NCBI GenBank assembly: GCA_035275405.1
Contig: DATEMU010000005.1
Location: 186,001-250,000, forward strand
Direction of reading: 5' to 3'
Source: Phycisphaerae bacterium
GTDB lineage: Bacteria; Planctomycetota; Phycisphaerae; UBA1845; UTPLA1
Length of the DNA: 64,000 bases
Position numbers and translations under genes: made by a program. Positions 49,824-59,516 of the stretch are shown here, one piece after another. Under the pieces are notes generated by a model, which saw only the letters and a list, made by a program, of their open reading frames with translations, ran no database searches and had not been told where the DNA came from. Position 1 is the first letter of the stretch, and each line of letters opens with the position of its first letter.

Positions 49824-52800
49824 TCATTCGGTGCGAAGCGCCGGGAGGAGCGGGGTGCGGAGGAGCGGTGTCAAAGCGGCAGCGCCGGTGGCCAGACCAA
49901 CGCCAAAGACGGCCGCGAGAGAAACGCCGAGCGAGACCCACGGGGCGTGGACGAAGGTGGCGCGGAGGTTGGGGGCGACGGCGACGAGCGCGGCGACGGT
50001 CCCGCTCAGCAACCCGGCGACCAGCACGGTCGCATGTTCGGCGAGGGCCATCCAGAAAAGCACTGTCACCCGATAGCCCAGGGCCCGGAGCAGGGCGAGT
50101 TCGCCGCGGCGTTCAAGCATGTTGCGGACGGCGACGGCGGCAAGACCCAGCGTGCCGAGTAGCAGCCCCAGCCCGCCGAGCGTTTGAAAGGTGGACAGGT
50201 AGGTATTTTCCACCGCCACATACGCAGCCAGGCGGCGGGCCGTCGGCTCGACGTCGAGACCGTAGCGTTCGAGGTCCCGCTCCAGGAATTGTGCGAGGGC
50301 CGGGCTGCGATCCGGGGGCGATTCGACGAGAAAGAACGGATAGTTGGACGCAGATGGGAACATCCGCAGGAATGCGTTTTCCGCGACGATGAGTTCCCCT
50401 TGAAGGATGCTACCGGAGAGCATCGCGACGATCCGCAGGCGGACATCCCGGCCCCGCTCGTCCTGCACGATAAGGTCGTCACCCAATCCGAGGTGCAACA
50501 GCCAGCGGACAGCGGATTCGTCTCCAATCGTCGGAATGGCGCCGTCATCGAATCGGCGACCAAGTAAACGCCAAGGATTGGATTTTTCCTCGGGTGATTC
50601 GGCGAGCGTCGAGGAAAAGGCAAAGCCGTCACGTTCGATCATCGCCGGAGTAGCGCCGAGAATCCGCGGCTGGCGAGCCTTATAGAGATTGAGGCAACTG
50701 GTGTCATCACCGGACGCGGCGCGAAAAGCCACGATCGGGGCGTTGGACAATACGCGGTTGGTTTCCTCGCTCAAGCCCAGCGTCGCGCGCCCGTCGGCGC
50801 TGCCCAGGTCGTACGGCAGGGGAACGACCGACTCGGCGACAAGGCTGAATCCGCCGGTGCCGCTCTCTTTCGCCGATTCGGACTCACCGGGCACACTGCG
50901 GCTGGCCCCCACGGCGACGATGACGAACGTGGCGCAGGCGACGAGCCCGGCGGCGAGCAGACTGCGACCGGGGCGACGGCTTGCGCTGCGCGCCGCGAGG
51001 GTCAGACGGGTGAAGTCGGCGCTGCCGTGGTGCGGAGGTGGCTCGCGGGTGAACCAGAGCCAGAGCCCGGCGAGGAACGAGAGGAGTAGCGCCGCCCCGC
51101 TTCCAAAAAACGCGCCGACAAGAGGGATCGCATGCGTGAACTTCGGAAGGACGACCAGCCCCACCGCCGCAAGAAGGCCGGCGGCCGCGAGGATCACGAT
51201 CGTCCGTCGCTTCCCCGGGCTCACCGCCGCGCGGCCGGATTCCAATGCCCCGGCCAACAGGGCGCGTGGCGAAGTCCTGGCCAGGCCGCGCACCGCCCAA
51301 ACGATGGCGGCGATGCAGACGAGAACACTGGCCGCGAACCCTATGACCAGCGCGTGGGGTGTTACATGGAGCCGAAGGAACGGCGCATTCACGGCGGCGG
51401 ACCACCATGAGCGCAGCCCCGCGAGCATCAGCCATGCGTAGCCGAGCGCCGCCGCGAGGCCGACGACGGCCCCTGCGACCGCCAGCAGCGAGCCCTCCCC
51501 CACCAGAAGCCGGGAAACTCGTCGCACGCGATAGCCCGTTGCCAAAAGTATCCCCACGTCACCCGCGCGGCGCTCCACGCCGAAGCGGAAGAGCATCGCC
51601 ACGAGCAGGGTCGCCGCGAGGATAAGGAAGGAGCTGAAACCGATGAAGAGCATTCCGAAATCGGTGCTGCCTTCCGCGGCTTCCAGCGCCTCCGCGCGGA
51701 CCGGCCGGATCGCCAGCCCCATTTCGTCAGGGCGGAGCGTCTTGAGCAATTCTCGCGTGAAGAGGTCGCTCGTCTCCTCCAGATTTTTCCCTGCCGTAGG
51801 CAGGATGCGTATCGAGGTGTAGCGTCCGAAGCGGCCTTCAGATTCGGCCCACAGTTCCTGACCGGCGGCGAGGGAGACAAACGCCTTGGGCGTGGCGTTG
51901 TACGTATCCCAATATTCCTCATCCTTCGGGCGGATCTTCTTGAGGTCCATCGGAAACGGCGGCTTCCAGTCCGACAGCCGCTTGGCGTCGGTGATGCCTT
52001 CGTAGGTCGGAGCGTAACCGCGATCCGCGCCCAAACCGCTCATCCGCACGACGCCGCGCAGCGTAAACGTCGTCTCAACGGTCTCCAACCGTCCCATCGG
52101 CCGGGAGACATAATAGGCAAGACGAATGCGGTCGCCGACCTTTGCGTCGAGATCGGCGACGGCCCATTCGTTGAGCAGAATATCCCGGGGGCCGAGTTCG
52201 CCGGACAAAGGGCCATCGATGAGCGGCAGTCCGTCGGGAATCGACGCCGAATTGGGTTCAACGGCCGAGACAACGGAATACGGGATGGACTTGTCCGCGG
52301 ACTCGACGGCGATTTCATTCGCCAGATACGTAATGACTCGCGAAGACGTTGCGCCGATGGCTTGGACTGCCGCCAAGGCCGCGGATTCGACCGGCGGTTC
52401 GAGGAGGAGCTTTCGCGATTCGAGAGAGGCGTAGCCCAAATCGCTGGCGCGGAGCGAGAGATCGTAATCTGCAAGCGCAATGCGGCGGTCGAGCGCAACG
52501 GCCATGCCCTGCAACGAATCGCCGCCCTCGCCGTTGACAGGGGCGAAGAGAATTGTATTGACTCGGCCGGGCTGTTTGAGGGCCCGCTGAAGCGTTGAGA
52601 GTGGGACGAATGCGTTTCGCGGAGTGCGCTGACTTCGCCCCAGTGAGAATCCGGCAGGACCATCGTCCGGGAGGATATGCCCGACGGTCAGCCGGAGAGA
52701 GACGGCGTTTTCATCGCGTCGTCCCAGCAGCGTCTCCGTCGGCACGAGACCGCGCGACTCCATTCGCACCAGCACGTCGTCCCCCACGATGGCGTCCAGT

Positions 52801-53225
52801 TCAGCGGCCAGCGATTGATTGAGCGCAACTGATCGCCCGCCTTCAAAGGACGGAAGTTCTCCAACAAACCCCAGCTTGCTGAACCTCAGATCGACACCCA
52901 TCAGGCTGACACGATGCGCCCGCGCCTGCGAGCGGGCGTTGGTCATCGAGGCCTCAGCCTGAAGCAGCGGACTGATCCGCCAGTCGGGCGTTGATTCAGC
53001 GATCCGATCAGCCAGCGATTCCCCGACGAGGCGCGGGCCGGCCATCGCGTATTCGACCGGCCCGAGTCTGGCCAGCGCCTGATCGCGCAGGCTGCCGCGC
53101 ATGGAGTCGCCGACGAGAAGCGCGCCGGTCAGCGCCGCCGCCGCCGCGACAACGCCGGCCAGCGTGGCGAGGTGCATCCGGCGGTGAAAAACGAGCCCGC
53201 GGAGTTGCAATGTCCAGGTCGTCAC
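49824..53225 (-). CDS. FtsX-like ABC transporter permease, double length
   Basis: 1133 residues, more than twice the MacB-type permease. An N-terminal helix (18-40) followed by a large periplasmic domain (45-530), three helices about 545-660 forming the first FtsX domain, four helices in the middle (about 685-790), another periplasmic domain, and a second FtsX domain near the end. GTG start overlaps the ATPase stop in GTGA. Likely exports or extracts lipoproteins, lipids or a peptide; substrate unknown. Confidence 0.88.
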   Translation of the reverse strand: MTTWTLQLRGLVFHRRMHLATLAGVVAAAAALTGALLVGDSMRGSLRDQALARLGPVEYAMAGPRLVGESLADRIAESTPDWRISPLLQAEASMTNARSQARAHRVSLMGVDLRFSKLGFVGELPSFEGGRSVALNQSLAAELDAIVGDDVLVRMESRGLVPTETLLGRRDENAVSLRLTVGHILPDDGPAGFSLGRSQRTPRNAFVPLSTLQRALKQPGRVNTILFAPVNGEGGDSLQGMAVALDRRIALADYDLSLRASDLGYASLESRKLLLEPPVESAALAAVQAIGATSSRVITYLANEIAVESADKSIPYSVVSAVEPNSASIPDGLPLIDGPLSGELGPRDILLNEWAVADLDAKVGDRIRLAYYVSRPMGRLETVETTFTLRGVVRMSGLGADRGYAPTYEGITDAKRLSDWKPPFPMDLKKIRPKDEEYWDTYNATPKAFVSLAAGQELWAESEGRFGRYTSIRILPTAGKNLEETSDLFTRELLKTLRPDEMGLAIRPVRAEALEAAEGSTDFGMLFIGFSSFLILAATLLVAMLFRFGVERRAGDVGILLATGYRVRRVSRLLVGEGSLLAVAGAVVGLAAALGYAWLMLAGLRSWWSAAVNAPFLRLHVTPHALVIGFAASVLVCIAAIVWAVRGLARTSPRALLAGALESGRAAVSPGKRRTIVILAAAGLLAAVGLVVLPKFTHAIPLVGAFFGSGAALLLSFLAGLWLWFTREPPPHHGSADFTRLTLAARSASRRPGRSLLAAGLVACATFVIVAVGASRSVPGESESAKESGTGGFSLVAESVVPLPYDLGSADGRATLGLSEETNRVLSNAPIVAFRAASGDDTSCLNLYKARQPRILGATPAMIERDGFAFSSTLAESPEEKSNPWRLLGRRFDDGAIPTIGDESAVRWLLHLGLGDDLIVQDERGRDVRLRIVAMLSGSILQGELIVAENAFLRMFPSASNYPFFLVESPPDRSPALAQFLERDLERYGLDVEPTARRLAAYVAVENTYLSTFQTLGGLGLLLGTLGLAAVAVRNMLERRGELALLRALGYRVTVLFWMALAEHATVLVAGLLSGTVAALVAVAPNLRATFVHAPWVSLGVSLAAVFGVGLATGAAALTPLLRTPLLPALRTE

Positions 53226-53899
53226 GAAAGCGATTCCAAACGGCCGTCGGTCAACTGAAATCGTTGCGGGACCCGCTCGGCCAGGGACTGACTGTGCGTC
53301 ACGACAATGAGGATCGTCCTTTCATCGCGGTGCAGCTCCAGGAGTAGATCGGCAACGGCTTCGGCAGAGCGGCGATCGAGATTGCCCGTGGGCTCATCCG
53401 CGAGGATCAAGAGCGGCTGATTGACCAGCGCCCGCGCGACAGCCGCGCGCTGACGCTCCCCGCCGGACAGTTCCGCCGGCCGATGATCGAGCCGCGCCGT
53501 GAGACCGACGCGATCGAGCAATCGCCGCGCCCGCTCGACGGAAGCGGCGCCACCGCCATCCACCAATGTCGGCACCAGCACGTTTTCGAGGACGGACAAA
53601 TGCGGCAGCAAATGGTGGTCCTGAAAAACGAAGCCAATCCGGCGATTGCGAAACTTCGCCAGTTCCGGCTCGGATAGCGCGAAAGGATCGACACCGTCGA
53701 GGGTCATCCGTCCGCCGCCCGGTGTTTCGAGCGTGCCAAGGATATTCAGGAGCGTGCTCTTGCCGCAACCGGACGGGCCGACAATGGCGACGGATTCTCC
53801 CGGCGCCAGTCGCAGCGAGACGCCGTCCAGCACATTCAGCACGCCGCTCCGCGTCGGGTAATCCTTGGTCAGGTTTTCAGCCATCAATCCGTTGCCCAT
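53222..53899 (-). CDS. ABC transporter ATPase, LolD/MacB type
   Basis: 225 residues. Walker A GPSGCGKST (about 40-48), Q-loop VFQDHHLLPHL, signature LSGGERQRAAVARAL (about 142-156), Walker B LLILADEPTGNLD, and the H-loop VVTHS. This subfamily pairs with FtsX-like permeases, as with the next gene here. First gene of a two-gene operon. Confidence 0.93.
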   Translation of the reverse strand: MGNGLMAENLTKDYPTRSGVLNVLDGVSLRLAPGESVAIVGPSGCGKSTLLNILGTLETPGGGRMTLDGVDPFALSEPELAKFRNRRIGFVFQDHHLLPHLSVLENVLVPTLVDGGGAASVERARRLLDRVGLTARLDHRPAELSGGERQRAAVARALVNQPLLILADEPTGNLDRRSAEAVADLLLELHRDERTILIVVTHSQSLAERVPQRFQLTDGRLESLS

Positions 53900-53980
53900 G
53901 AGAGGACATCATAACGGCCAGATCGCTAGGCAGGACATGGCGGATGTGTCATACTTACGGCCAGACGGGCGGGCGAAGTC

Positions 53981-55228
53981 ATGCCAAAGATATTTGGGTT
54001 GTTGATCATCGTCGTGCTGAGCCTCGCACTTGCCGCCTCGGCGGAAGAGTGGCCCAATTTGTTCGGACCGCGCCACGACGGCATCAGCCGCGAGTCCCTT
54101 CCACGGGAGCCATGGCCGAAGGACGGGCCGGCTCGTCTTTGGCAATGCGAAGTCGGCCCCGCGTTCAGTTCCTTCGCCGTCGTGGCCGGGCGTGTTTACA
54201 CCTGCGGCCAGGAAGAAGCGAAACAGGTGCTATTTTGCCTCGACGCGGAAACGGGGCGGGTGATATGGAAAAAGGCGTTCGAAGAACAGTTCACCGATCC
54301 TGATAAGCACGTGTACGGAACTCGCGCTACGCCCACAATCGATGACGGCCGCGTTTTTGTCCTCGGAGGTCACGGTCGTCTCCTGTGTTGCGACGCGAAA
54401 GACGGCCGGGAGATCTGGTCGCATACGTTCACGTCAAGGCCGCATTGGGGCTACAGCGGATCGGTTCTGATCGAGGGCAATCTGGCGATGATCGGCGCGG
54501 GAGGCAAAGAAGGTTCGCTTTGCGCCATGGACAAGGCGACCGGCAAGTTCATATGGACCTGTGGGGATGATCCAGCCGCATACGCGACACCGCGGGCGTT
54601 TACCTTTGAAGGTCGCCGTTACGTTTGCGGCTTCCAAGCGGAGAGCTTCATCGTCGCGGAAATCGACAGCGGCCAGCAGGTCTTGCGGGTGCCGTGGCCA
54701 TCGCACTCCGGCGTCAACGTCTCCACGCCCCTCTTCCACGACGGTCACCTGTTCGTCAGCACCGGCTACGGATACGGCTCAGCCTTGTTCAAGTTGAAGT
54801 CGGACAAGGACCAGCTCGTCGCCACCGAGGTCTGGAAAACCACCCGCTTCCGCAACAAGTTGCAAACGCCGATACTCTTCGACGGCCATCTCTACGGCAG
54901 CGACGAAACCGGCCTGAAGTGCATCGACTTCATGACCGGCGAACTGCGCTGGCGCAAGAAGGGCTTCATGCACGGCACGATGATTCTTGCGGACGGCCGG
55001 CTGCTGCTCTTCACGGAAAAAGGCGGTCTCTATCTGGCCGACGCTTCGACCGAGGACTTCAAACCCACGGCCAGCGCGAAGCTCTTCGAGGGCTCCAGCT
55101 ACAACGCGCTCAGCCGCGACCAGGGTGAGCGCTGCTGGACCGTGCCGGTTCTCTCCGACGGCCGGCTCTATGTCCGCGATCATACGACGGTGGTATGCCT
55201 CGACCTGCGGAATTCACCTAAAGAGTAA
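53981..55228 (+). CDS. secreted PQQ-like beta-propeller protein
   Basis: 415 residues. Signal peptide 1-21 (LALAASA), then EEWPNLFGPRHDGISRE, the usual opening of planctomycete PQQ-repeat propellers, and repeats such as VLFCLDAETGRVIWKKAF, GRLLCCDAKDGREIWSH and SLCAMDKATGKFIWT. No dehydrogenase metal-site signature, so a scaffold or binding role is more likely than an enzyme. Divergent from the ABC operon. Confidence 0.85.
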   Translation: MPKIFGLLIIVVLSLALAASAEEWPNLFGPRHDGISRESLPREPWPKDGPARLWQCEVGPAFSSFAVVAGRVYTCGQEEAKQVLFCLDAETGRVIWKKAFEEQFTDPDKHVYGTRATPTIDDGRVFVLGGHGRLLCCDAKDGREIWSHTFTSRPHWGYSGSVLIEGNLAMIGAGGKEGSLCAMDKATGKFIWTCGDDPAAYATPRAFTFEGRRYVCGFQAESFIVAEIDSGQQVLRVPWPSHSGVNVSTPLFHDGHLFVSTGYGYGSALFKLKSDKDQLVATEVWKTTRFRNKLQTPILFDGHLYGSDETGLKCIDFMTGELRWRKKGFMHGTMILADGRLLLFTEKGGLYLADASTEDFKPTASAKLFEGSSYNALSRDQGERCWTVPVLSDGRLYVRDHTTVVCLDLRNSPKE

Positions 55229-55274
55229 CGGCTTGGGCATCGTCGGGATGAGGTCTCCGCCCCTGCGCCAATTG

Positions 55275-56567
55275 CTACCCGCGACCGGCGAATCGGGCCA
55301 TCGCCTTCCACGCCGCGTCCGCCATGATCTCGGCGGTATGAAGTTCCTGGACGCGTCGGCGGCCTTCCCCACCGAGTATTTTCCGCAAGGCCGGCTCGTC
55401 CATCAATCGCGCGATCGACGCCGCCAGCTCCGCGACATTGCCCGGTTCAAATAGCAGCCCGCCGCCGGTCGCCTCGATGATCTCCGGAAAGGAGCCATGG
55501 CGCGGCTGCACGGCCGGAACGCCCTGCGAAAGGGCCTCCAACAGGTAAAGGCCTTTGGCCTCACGGTACACGCTCGGCACCGAGAAAACGTCGCACGAGC
55601 GCAGGAAGTCAAACTTGGCGGTGCGATCGACCTCACCGAGGTATTGAAAATAATCCTGCAATCCCCGTCGCTCGATGTCGCGCCGTAGCGCCTCGAAGTA
55701 CGGTCGATCGGAGGCGCCGAGATATCCCGCCGCCACCACGCGGCAGGCGCGGCCTTGTCCGCGCAGGACCTCGAGCGCGTCGCAGAGCACGTGAAGCCCC
55801 TTGTCGTGGCAGATGCGGGCCAGGTAGCCGATCGTGAAGAGATCGTCCGCGTTTCGCACTCGCTCGTCGCGAGTCGCCGCATCGTTAAGGTGAATACCCA
55901 AGGGCACGTACGTCGTTCGCTCGCGGGCGATGCCGAAGTGCTCCGCCGCGTAGTCGGCATAATAGCGACTGACGACAAGATAGCCGTCCACGTCGCGGCC
56001 CGCCTCACGAATCAACCGAAGCACCTCCGATCGATGCGGCCCGGCGAGCTTGTCGATGAAGATGTCCTCGCCGGTCAGCGTGCACACGACCGTCGCCCCC
56101 AGCTTTTCCTTGATCGTCCGGGCCGCGCCGACGAAGAAGGCGTCCGGCAGATGGACGACATCAGGCCGCAGAGGCTTGAGCCCGTCAATCAGTTTTTCCA
56201 ATTCGCGGCCCTGCGCGCCCCGGGGGCCGCGCAGAATCGATGCGGTCAGTTCGCCCAGTTCATCCGGCTTGGAAGAGCCGGCGCGGCGCATCGCCAACCG
56301 GAGCAGGGACGGCGAATCCAGCACCTTATCGAGCAGGCGATGGGCATGTCGAAAAAACGCGGACTTCTGCTGGAGAAATACGTTGATGCCGCCGTAGTAA
56401 ACTTCCGCCGTGCTGACATCAGCCTCGTCTGTGCGAATCGGCGTAAAGACAGGAATCAGGACGACGTCACGGCCCTGTTGGATCAAGGCCGCGGCCAGGG
56501 CGTTGTCGCGCAGGCAACTTCCGCAGTACATCCCCCCCGCTCCGGCGGTGAGGTACGCGACTTTCAT
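55275..56567 (-). CDS. glycosyltransferase family 4 protein
   Basis: 430 residues from ATG 56567. N-terminal GGMYCGSCLRDNALAAALIQQGRDVVLIPVFTP (Rossmann fold), VCTLTGEDIFIDKL, and the C-terminal half FTIGYLARICHDKGLHVLCDALEVL with the GT4 block VFSVPSVYREAKGLYLLEALSQGVPAVQPRHGSFPEIIEATGGGLLF holding the E-x7-E motif. Cytoplasmic, retaining transfer of sugar to glycan or lipid. Starts 17 bases after the surface-protein gene. The extra 65 residues in the longer frame are not conserved in type. Confidence 0.87.
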   Translation of the reverse strand: MKVAYLTAGAGGMYCGSCLRDNALAAALIQQGRDVVLIPVFTPIRTDEADVSTAEVYYGGINVFLQQKSAFFRHAHRLLDKVLDSPSLLRLAMRRAGSSKPDELGELTASILRGPRGAQGRELEKLIDGLKPLRPDVVHLPDAFFVGAARTIKEKLGATVVCTLTGEDIFIDKLAGPHRSEVLRLIREAGRDVDGYLVVSRYYADYAAEHFGIARERTTYVPLGIHLNDAATRDERVRNADDLFTIGYLARICHDKGLHVLCDALEVLRGQGRACRVVAAGYLGASDRPYFEALRRDIERRGLQDYFQYLGEVDRTAKFDFLRSCDVFSVPSVYREAKGLYLLEALSQGVPAVQPRHGSFPEIIEATGGGLLFEPGNVAELAASIARLMDEPALRKILGGEGRRRVQELHTAEIMADAAWKAMARFAGRG

Positions 56568-56584
56568 GGAACTTTCAACGGCAA

Positions 56585-57325
56585 TTAGCGACGCGTCCGA
56601 CGTCGGGCGACGTTGACCTTCATCAGCGCCAGACCGACCGCAAAGGCGAGCATCGGTGCGAGTCCGGTGGCGCCGCAAGCGCCCGCTCCACATGCCGAAG
56701 CGCCGACCTGCGGCAGCGGCGGAAACGTGGACGGATCGGCGATTTTCGTGGTGGAGGTACAAACGTAGGTGTACTTGAAGGGATTGGACGGGTCGTCCGA
56801 ATTCTCCAACTCACCCTGGCCTTCCCAGGTCATGCCGATCGTCCGCGCGCTGGACGGGCCGCCGTTCAGATTGCCGTGCGATTCGCTCGGGATGATCACG
56901 GGCGAGGAGAAGCCGAAGAAGGAGAGGTCGTTCGTGAAGCTGATCTCGTACTCGTCGTGCGTCGTGAAATCGCCGGTGTCCCGGTCGTATGTGCCGGACG
57001 ACGTCTTGATCTGGACGATGATGTTGCCCGTGCTGATGCCCAGCGGAAGCGTGAGTGGTTCGACGATTTGGTAGTATTCCGAGAAGCGGGCGGTGCCGAG
57101 CGCTTCGTCGACTTCGAGGCTCAACCGCGTGGCCACGACATTTGACGACGTGACGAGATTGTCCGCAGGCGTGTCGCCGAAGAACGTCAGGGTAAAGTGA
57201 TTCTCGGCTTCCACGTCTTCGTACGCACTGAGCGTTGTCGTCGCCGCGCTCGCCAACGGGGCCGCCCCGATGATTCCACAAACCGCTACCGCGCCGAAGA
57301 TCGCTAACCGTCGTGCCAGGGTCAT
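56585..57325 (-). CDS. secreted protein with Cys-Gly C-terminal sorting signal
   Basis: 246 residues. Signal peptide 1-27. A single beta-sandwich-like domain of unknown family with Thr/Ser-rich strands. The end has CGAGACGATGLAPMLAFAVG, a helix, and VARRRTRR, the tripartite plan of MYXO-CTERM/PEP-CTERM-type signals with Cys instead of PEP. AGGAGA lies about 8 bases before the ATG. Upstream of a glycosyltransferase gene. Confidence 0.7.
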   Translation of the reverse strand: MTLARRLAIFGAVAVCGIIGAAPLASAATTTLSAYEDVEAENHFTLTFFGDTPADNLVTSSNVVATRLSLEVDEALGTARFSEYYQIVEPLTLPLGISTGNIIVQIKTSSGTYDRDTGDFTTHDEYEISFTNDLSFFGFSSPVIIPSESHGNLNGGPSSARTIGMTWEGQGELENSDDPSNPFKYTYVCTSTTKIADPSTFPPLPQVGASACGAGACGATGLAPMLAFAVGLALMKVNVARRRTRR

Positions 57326-57524
57326 GTTGACATTCTCCTCACAAAAAAGGAACTTGGCTCACCCACATCGCCCTCACAGTGGCGAAAGCATAAAGGGGAG
57401 GGGCCGGAAACGCCAGAGGGCGCCTCGGCATCTCGGTGCAAAAGGTCGGATTTCCTCCCGAACAGGGAACTTCCTATCGTTTGCAAACGGGGCGCGCGGC
57501 CGGATTTCACGCCTCACGAAAGGG

Positions 57525-58634
57525 TCAATTCCCGGCGGCCTCCCCGAGACAATAGATCGCGCCGTCCTCGGTCCCCACGACCAGGCAGCTTTCCCCTATG
57601 GCGGGCGTGGCATAGAACCCCGAACCGGCGTCGAAGCGCCAGCGTTCCTTACCGCTCTCCAGGCTCACGGCGTAAAGCCGCCCGTCGGTCGAAGCGACGA
57701 AAACCCGATCCCCGACGATGACCGGCGAGGCATCGACCTTGCCTTGCGTAGGAAAGGTCCAGAGGGCCTTGCCCGTCGAGGGGTCCAGGGCATGGACGGA
57801 TTTGTCACGCCCGCCGATGACGACGAATTTCTCAGTTACGGCGGCGGAGGAAAAAAACGGAAACTGGCGGTCGGGGTTCTCATACAACCAGAGTCGTTTG
57901 CCGGACTTCCAGTCCAAGCCCAGGACCTGGTTGCCCATCGTACCGACAAAGACACGCTCGCCGAGCGTGGCGGCGGACGCGGCGCACGGTGACGCCAGCG
58001 GGACCGACTTAACGTTCGTTCCGTCGGAGAGACGGACGATGTGCATCCGGGCATCACAGCCGGACGCCAGGACGACGTCGTCGGCAATGGCGGGCGTGCC
58101 GTGCAGCTTGTCTTCGGTGTCGGCCTTCCAGAGCTGGCGGCCGTCTTTCGTGGAGAGGCAGTAAAGCGATCCGTCATAGGAGCCGAAGACGAGCCGGTCG
58201 CCGACGCAATTCGCCGCGGAAACAATCTCGCCGCCGGTTTTGAAGCTCCATTTTTCACTGCCGGATCGGCGATCGAGGGCGTGAAAGACTCCATCCTCGT
58301 CGCCAAAGTAGATGAGATCGCCATAAACCGACACCGCCGATTTGATCGCGCTTTTGGACTCGTATTTCCATCGCGGTTTACCCTTCGCGAGATCGAGGGC
58401 GAAGAGGATGCCGTTGTCGCAGCCGACGTAGGCGACGCCGTCGGCGATGGCCGCGGACGATTCAATCACATCGCCCGCCTCAAAGCGCCAACGGACGACC
58501 GGCTTGGGGGGCAGATCGGAAGTCGCAACGCCTGTCAGCCGCGCGTTGCCGCGAAAGATGGGCCAGTCGCCGGCGCGCGACGCCGGCTCACTGGTCTGGA
58601 CGAGCAGAACCGCGGCCAGGATCGTGGGGAGCAT
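57525..58634 (-). CDS. PQQ-binding-like beta-propeller protein
   Basis: 369 residues. A short signal (1-18) and seven or eight WD-like PQQ repeats (DGVAYVGCDNGILFALDLAKGKPRWKYE, GERVFVGTMGNQVLGLDWKSGKRLWLYE and so on). It is the last gene of the eight-gene minus-strand operon and starts 3 bases after the membrane-protein stop. Periplasmic; a scaffold in the style of BamB is possible, but BamB features are not clear. Confidence 0.83.
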   Translation of the reverse strand: MLPTILAAVLLVQTSEPASRAGDWPIFRGNARLTGVATSDLPPKPVVRWRFEAGDVIESSAAIADGVAYVGCDNGILFALDLAKGKPRWKYESKSAIKSAVSVYGDLIYFGDEDGVFHALDRRSGSEKWSFKTGGEIVSAANCVGDRLVFGSYDGSLYCLSTKDGRQLWKADTEDKLHGTPAIADDVVLASGCDARMHIVRLSDGTNVKSVPLASPCAASAATLGERVFVGTMGNQVLGLDWKSGKRLWLYENPDRQFPFFSSAAVTEKFVVIGGRDKSVHALDPSTGKALWTFPTQGKVDASPVIVGDRVFVASTDGRLYAVSLESGKERWRFDAGSGFYATPAIGESCLVVGTEDGAIYCLGEAAGN

Positions 58635-58637
58635 CGG

Positions 58638-59102
58638 TTACGCCGGTTTGAAGCGAAGCACCATCGCCGCGCCGACCGCGGCCAAGCCGATACCAATATA
58701 GAACGGGATGGACGGCGGATTTTTCGGTTTGTCCCAGATCATCGTCACGATGACGTTGACGATCGGCGCCCCGGCGAAGACCAGCGGCGCGACGTAGATC
58801 GGCTTGCCGCCGGTCCGCAGGGCGAAGATCACGCCAAGAGCCCCGAGCGCGCCGAGAATGCCGGCAAACGTGGACATCGAGACGCCCTTCATCGGAAAGA
58901 CCGCCGGCTCCGCCTTTCCGGCGATCAAAAGCCCCGGGACGAGCACGGCGACGAGAAAGTAGGCCAAACCGACAAAGAGAAACGCGCGGAGGGGTCCTTT
59001 GGGCTCCCCGAAGCCAAGCTGCCCATGGTGAATGGTCGGGACATAGGCGCCCCATGAAAGAAACGCAATGACGACGAACAGGTAAGGTAGAAACTGTTTC
59101 AT
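58638..59102 (-). CDS. five-helix membrane protein, half-EamA-like
   Basis: 154 residues with helices at about 4-20, 38-60, 75-95, 103-122 and 132-150. A half-size DMT/EamA-type topology (FAGILGALGALGVIFALRTGG) is the nearest fit, but the family match is uncertain. ATGA overlap with the thioesterase gene and 3-base spacing to the PQQ gene. Confidence 0.6.
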   Translation of the reverse strand: MKQFLPYLFVVIAFLSWGAYVPTIHHGQLGFGEPKGPLRAFLFVGLAYFLVAVLVPGLLIAGKAEPAVFPMKGVSMSTFAGILGALGALGVIFALRTGGKPIYVAPLVFAGAPIVNVIVTMIWDKPKNPPSIPFYIGIGLAAVGAAMVLRFKPA

Positions 59103-59515
59103 TTTTTGACTTCCAATTTTTCACGAATTTTGGGGGGAATCATCGTCGACTCAAACACCCCGCCCGCGCTCATCCGGCAACACACGGCTTTAGTGCGACC
59201 GCGGGCAATGCGCTGTCCCTTGTTCCAGAACGTCACTTCGTAGGTCATCGACTTGTCGCTCAGGCTGACGATCTCGAACTTCATCTCGATCTCGTCTTCA
59301 AACCTCGCCGGGGCGAAGTATTCGCACGACACATGCACACGCGGCCAACTGATTGTGTCTTCGGCATGATTCTGCACGACCGACATTCCCACGGAGCGGA
59401 AGAAAGCGTGTTCGATCTCCTCCATCCAGCGGAAGTAGTTGGAGAAGTGCATGACGCCGGCCATGTCGGTCTCGGCAAAGGTGACGAGGCGGAGCATCTT
59501 GAATTCCGCGGGCAT
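59099..59515 (-). CDS. acyl-CoA thioesterase, 4HBT family
   Basis: 138 residues from ATG 59515. Hot-dog fold; the active-site block FAETDMAGVMHFSNYFRWMEEIEHAFF (about 13-39) has the catalytic Asp as in YbgC/FadM and 4-hydroxybenzoyl-CoA thioesterases, with strands YFAPARFEDEIEM and MTYEVTFWNKGQRIARGRTKAVC. It hydrolyses short or aromatic acyl-CoA/ACP esters. Coupled to the symporter gene (start one base after its stop). Confidence 0.88.
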   Translation of the reverse strand: MPAEFKMLRLVTFAETDMAGVMHFSNYFRWMEEIEHAFFRSVGMSVVQNHAEDTISWPRVHVSCEYFAPARFEDEIEMKFEIVSLSDKSMTYEVTFWNKGQRIARGRTKAVCCRMSAGGVFESTMIPPKIREKLEVKK

Positions 59516-59516
59516 G

